A stretch of 15,093 nucleotides of DNA from CAZLLV01 sp964560325 (GTDB lineage Bacteria; Acidobacteriota; Thermoanaerobaculia; Multivoradales; DATKCC01): assembly GCA_964560325.1 (NCBI GenBank), contig CAZLLV010000143.1, positions 1 through 15,093 on the forward strand. Reading direction: 5' to 3'. The notes under the pieces were generated by a model. That model was given only the letters and a program-made list of their open reading frames with translations. It was not told the origin of the DNA and searched no databases. Below, one piece after another: positions 13,653-15,093 of the stretch (positions within the stretch are counted from its first letter, which is position 1; each line of letters starts with the position of its first letter). A program made the position numbers and the translations under genes.

Positions 13653-13667
13653 GTGTATCCCTAGACT
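13639..13667 (+). promoter_or_regulatory. Predicted glnA promoter
   Basis: TTGATT (13639-13644), a 17-nt spacer, and TAGACT (13662-13667); each hexamer matches four of six sigma-70 consensus bases. It lies about 45 bases before the glnA start, in the AT-richest part of this gap. No correctly spaced -24/-12 sigma-54 element is visible. Confidence 0.45.
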
Positions 13668-13710
13668 GCGCGAATTCGCCGAACCCGCTGACCATCCGGA
13701 GACCCTGTTC

Positions 13711-15042
13711 ATGGACGCCAAAGAGATCCTGAAGACCGCCGACGAGGAGAACGTTCATTTCCTGCGCCTCGAGTTCACCGACATCATGGGGGTGCTGAAG
13801 AACGTCGAGATCCCCCGCAGCCAGTTCGAGAAGGCGCTCGACGGCCAGATCATGTTCGACGGCTCGTCGATCGAGGGCTTCACGCGCATCGAAGAGTCGG
13901 ACATGCTGCTGCACCCCGACCTCGACACCTTCCGCCTGAACCCCTGGAAGAGCCCGGACGGCAGCCGCGTGGGCCGGCTGATCTGCAACGTCAAGCTGCC
14001 GGACGAGTCCGACTTCCCCGGCTGCCCGCGCACCGCGCTCGTGCGGCAGGTCGAGCGCGCGGCGAAGCTGGGCTACAAGATGGTCTGCGGCCCGGAGGCG
14101 GAGTTCTTCCTCTTCCAGAAGGACCCGGAGACCGGTCAGGCGCTGACCGAGACGCACGACGTGGGCGGTTACTTCGACCTGACGCCGGTCGACCGGGGCG
14201 AGGAGGCGCGGCGGGACATCGTGGTGATGCTCGAGCAGATGGGTTTCGAGGTGGAGGCGGCGCACCACGAGGTGGCGCCGGGGCAGCACGAGATCGACTT
14301 CAAGTACGCGCCGGCGCTCGAGTGCGCGGACAACGTGTCGACGTTCCGGTTCGTGGTCAAGAAGGCGGCGCTCGACCGGGGGCTGCACGCGACGTTCATG
14401 CCGAAGCCGATCTTCGGCGTGAACGGCTCGGGCATGCACACGCACCAGAGTCTGCTGACCGAGGACGGGGAGAACGCGTTCTACGATCCGGACGCGAAGA
14501 TGCAGCTTTCGGAGACGGCGATGCACTACATCGGCGGCATCCTGGAGCACGCGCGGGCGTTCGTGGCGATCACCAATCCGCTGGTGAACTCGTACAAGCG
14601 GCTGGTGCCGGGCTACGAGGCGCCGATCAACATCGCGTGGTCGGAGAAGAACCGGTCGCCGCTCGTGCGGGTGCCGGCGAAGCGGGGGATGTCGACGCGC
14701 TGCGAGGTGCGGGTGCCGGACCCGGCGTGCAATCCGTACCTGGCGCTGGCGGTGATGCTGGCGGCGGGGCTCGACGGGGTCGAGAACAAGATCGATCCGG
14801 GCGAGCCGGTGAACAAGAACATTTTCACCATGAGTGAGCGGCAGAAGCGGCGGCTGCGCATCCGGCAGCTCCCGGCGAACCTGTCCGAGGCGCTCGATCA
14901 GCTCGAGAAGGACTCGGTCGTCGGCGACGCCCTGGGCTCGCACATCCTGGAGAACTACCTGCGGGCGAAGCGCCAGGAGTGGGCGGACTACATCTCCCAC
15001 GTGCATCCTTGGGAGCAGGAGCGGTATCTCGAGGCGTATTGA
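13711..15042 (+). CDS. glnA: Glutamine synthetase, type I (GSI-alpha-like)
   Basis: The product has 443 aa, the length of alpha-type GSI. ATG at 13711 has GGAG nine bases upstream; the frame is open back to 13360 but that part is intergenic. The enzyme makes glutamine from glutamate, ammonia and ATP as a cytoplasmic dodecamer. Visible family blocks: FDGSSIEGFTRIEESDM (49-65), GPEAEFFLF (127-135), HHEVAPGQHEIDFKY (185-199), NGSGMHTHQSL (238-248), NPLVNSYKRLVPGYEAP (289-305), NRSPLVRVP (314-322) and EVRVPDPACNPYLA (332-345). Arg59 in GFTRIEESDM and Glu303 in PGYEAP match residues involved in glutamine feedback inhibition in Firmicute alpha-type enzymes. The adenylylation segment of beta-type enzymes (NLYDLPP-like) and its extra ~25-residue insert are absent, so adenylylation by GlnE is not expected. 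Monocistronic as far as seen, with its own promoter and candidate operator. Arg codon use changes along the gene. Confidence 0.97.
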   Translation: MDAKEILKTADEENVHFLRLEFTDIMGVLKNVEIPRSQFEKALDGQIMFDGSSIEGFTRIEESDMLLHPDLDTFRLNPWKSPDGSRVGRLICNVKLPDESDFPGCPRTALVRQVERAAKLGYKMVCGPEAEFFLFQKDPETGQALTETHDVGGYFDLTPVDRGEEARRDIVVMLEQMGFEVEAAHHEVAPGQHEIDFKYAPALECADNVSTFRFVVKKAALDRGLHATFMPKPIFGVNGSGMHTHQSLLTEDGENAFYDPDAKMQLSETAMHYIGGILEHARAFVAITNPLVNSYKRLVPGYEAPINIAWSEKNRSPLVRVPAKRGMSTRCEVRVPDPACNPYLALAVMLAAGLDGVENKIDPGEPVNKNIFTMSERQKRRLRIRQLPANLSEALDQLEKDSVVGDALGSHILENYLRAKRQEWADYISHVHPWEQERYLEAY

Positions 15043-15068
15043 GGGAGGGGCGAGGTGGGGGAGGGGGG
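15043..15068 (+). other. G-run cluster after glnA; potential G-quadruplex
   Basis: Directly after the glnA stop the plus strand has four G-runs of 3, 4, 5 and 6 with spacers of 1, 6 and 1 bases, satisfying the G3+N1-7 quadruplex rule. It would lie in the glnA mRNA 3' end. The remaining 25 bases to the window edge hold nothing recognisable. Confidence 0.35.
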
Positions 15069-15093
15069 CGTGCCTGCGGTGCGGGTCCGGCCG

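Noticed and set aside
13483..15006. 507-codon minus-strand frame opposite glnA
   Set aside because: Low-complexity Arg/His/Val/Leu translation, antisense to a fully conserved glutamine synthetase.

Overview
The window is very GC-rich, tightly packed bacterial chromosome with no tRNA, rRNA, IS element or CRISPR array that I can see. Gene content fits an uncultured Gram-negative such as an Acidobacteriota or a similar deep-branching soil or sediment lineage: a PF13557-type outer-membrane channel, exported proteins with classical signal peptides, a bactofilin, a CRTAC1/ASPIC-UnbV protein and an alpha-type glutamine synthetase. The taxonomy is inference.

Left part (1-5326, all minus strand): the front of an enediyne-type polyketide cassette. 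Transcription runs right to left through a DUF1702 protein (presumably UnbL), an UnbV (FG-GAP/ASPIC) protein, an UnbU (RnfD/NqrB-like membrane) protein and the ketosynthase domain of an iterative type I PKS resembling PKSE. The PKS runs off the left edge. Each of the three junctions is a 4-bp GTGA stop/start overlap, so the four genes are almost certainly one translationally coupled operon. This cassette is best known from actinomycete enediyne clusters, and it is the outstanding system of the window.

Middle part (5456-10161, minus strand): a bactofilin, a small SAM-methyltransferase-like protein, a 12-TM RND/MMPL exporter and an exported protein of unknown function lie upstream of the cassette in the same direction. 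Gaps are 5, 46, 113 and 129 bp, and the last three each hold a hairpin-forming sequence. They may feed transcription into the cassette (export of a product is a tempting role for the RND pump), but a link is not proven.

Right part (10162-15093): a 174-bp divergent promoter region, with face-to-face -35 boxes lying in a 10-bp inverted repeat, separates the bactofilin operon from a plus-strand outer-membrane transporter gene. Next comes a minus-strand pair, a TVP38/TMEM64 membrane protein overlapping a flavin disulfide oxidoreductase. Last is a plus-strand glnA with its own promoter and two palindromes 21 bp apart. The 289 bp between the TVP38 gene and glnA is the longest gene-free stretch; it holds the glnA promoter and a possible promoter for the TVP38 gene. 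After glnA only a G-rich tail remains.
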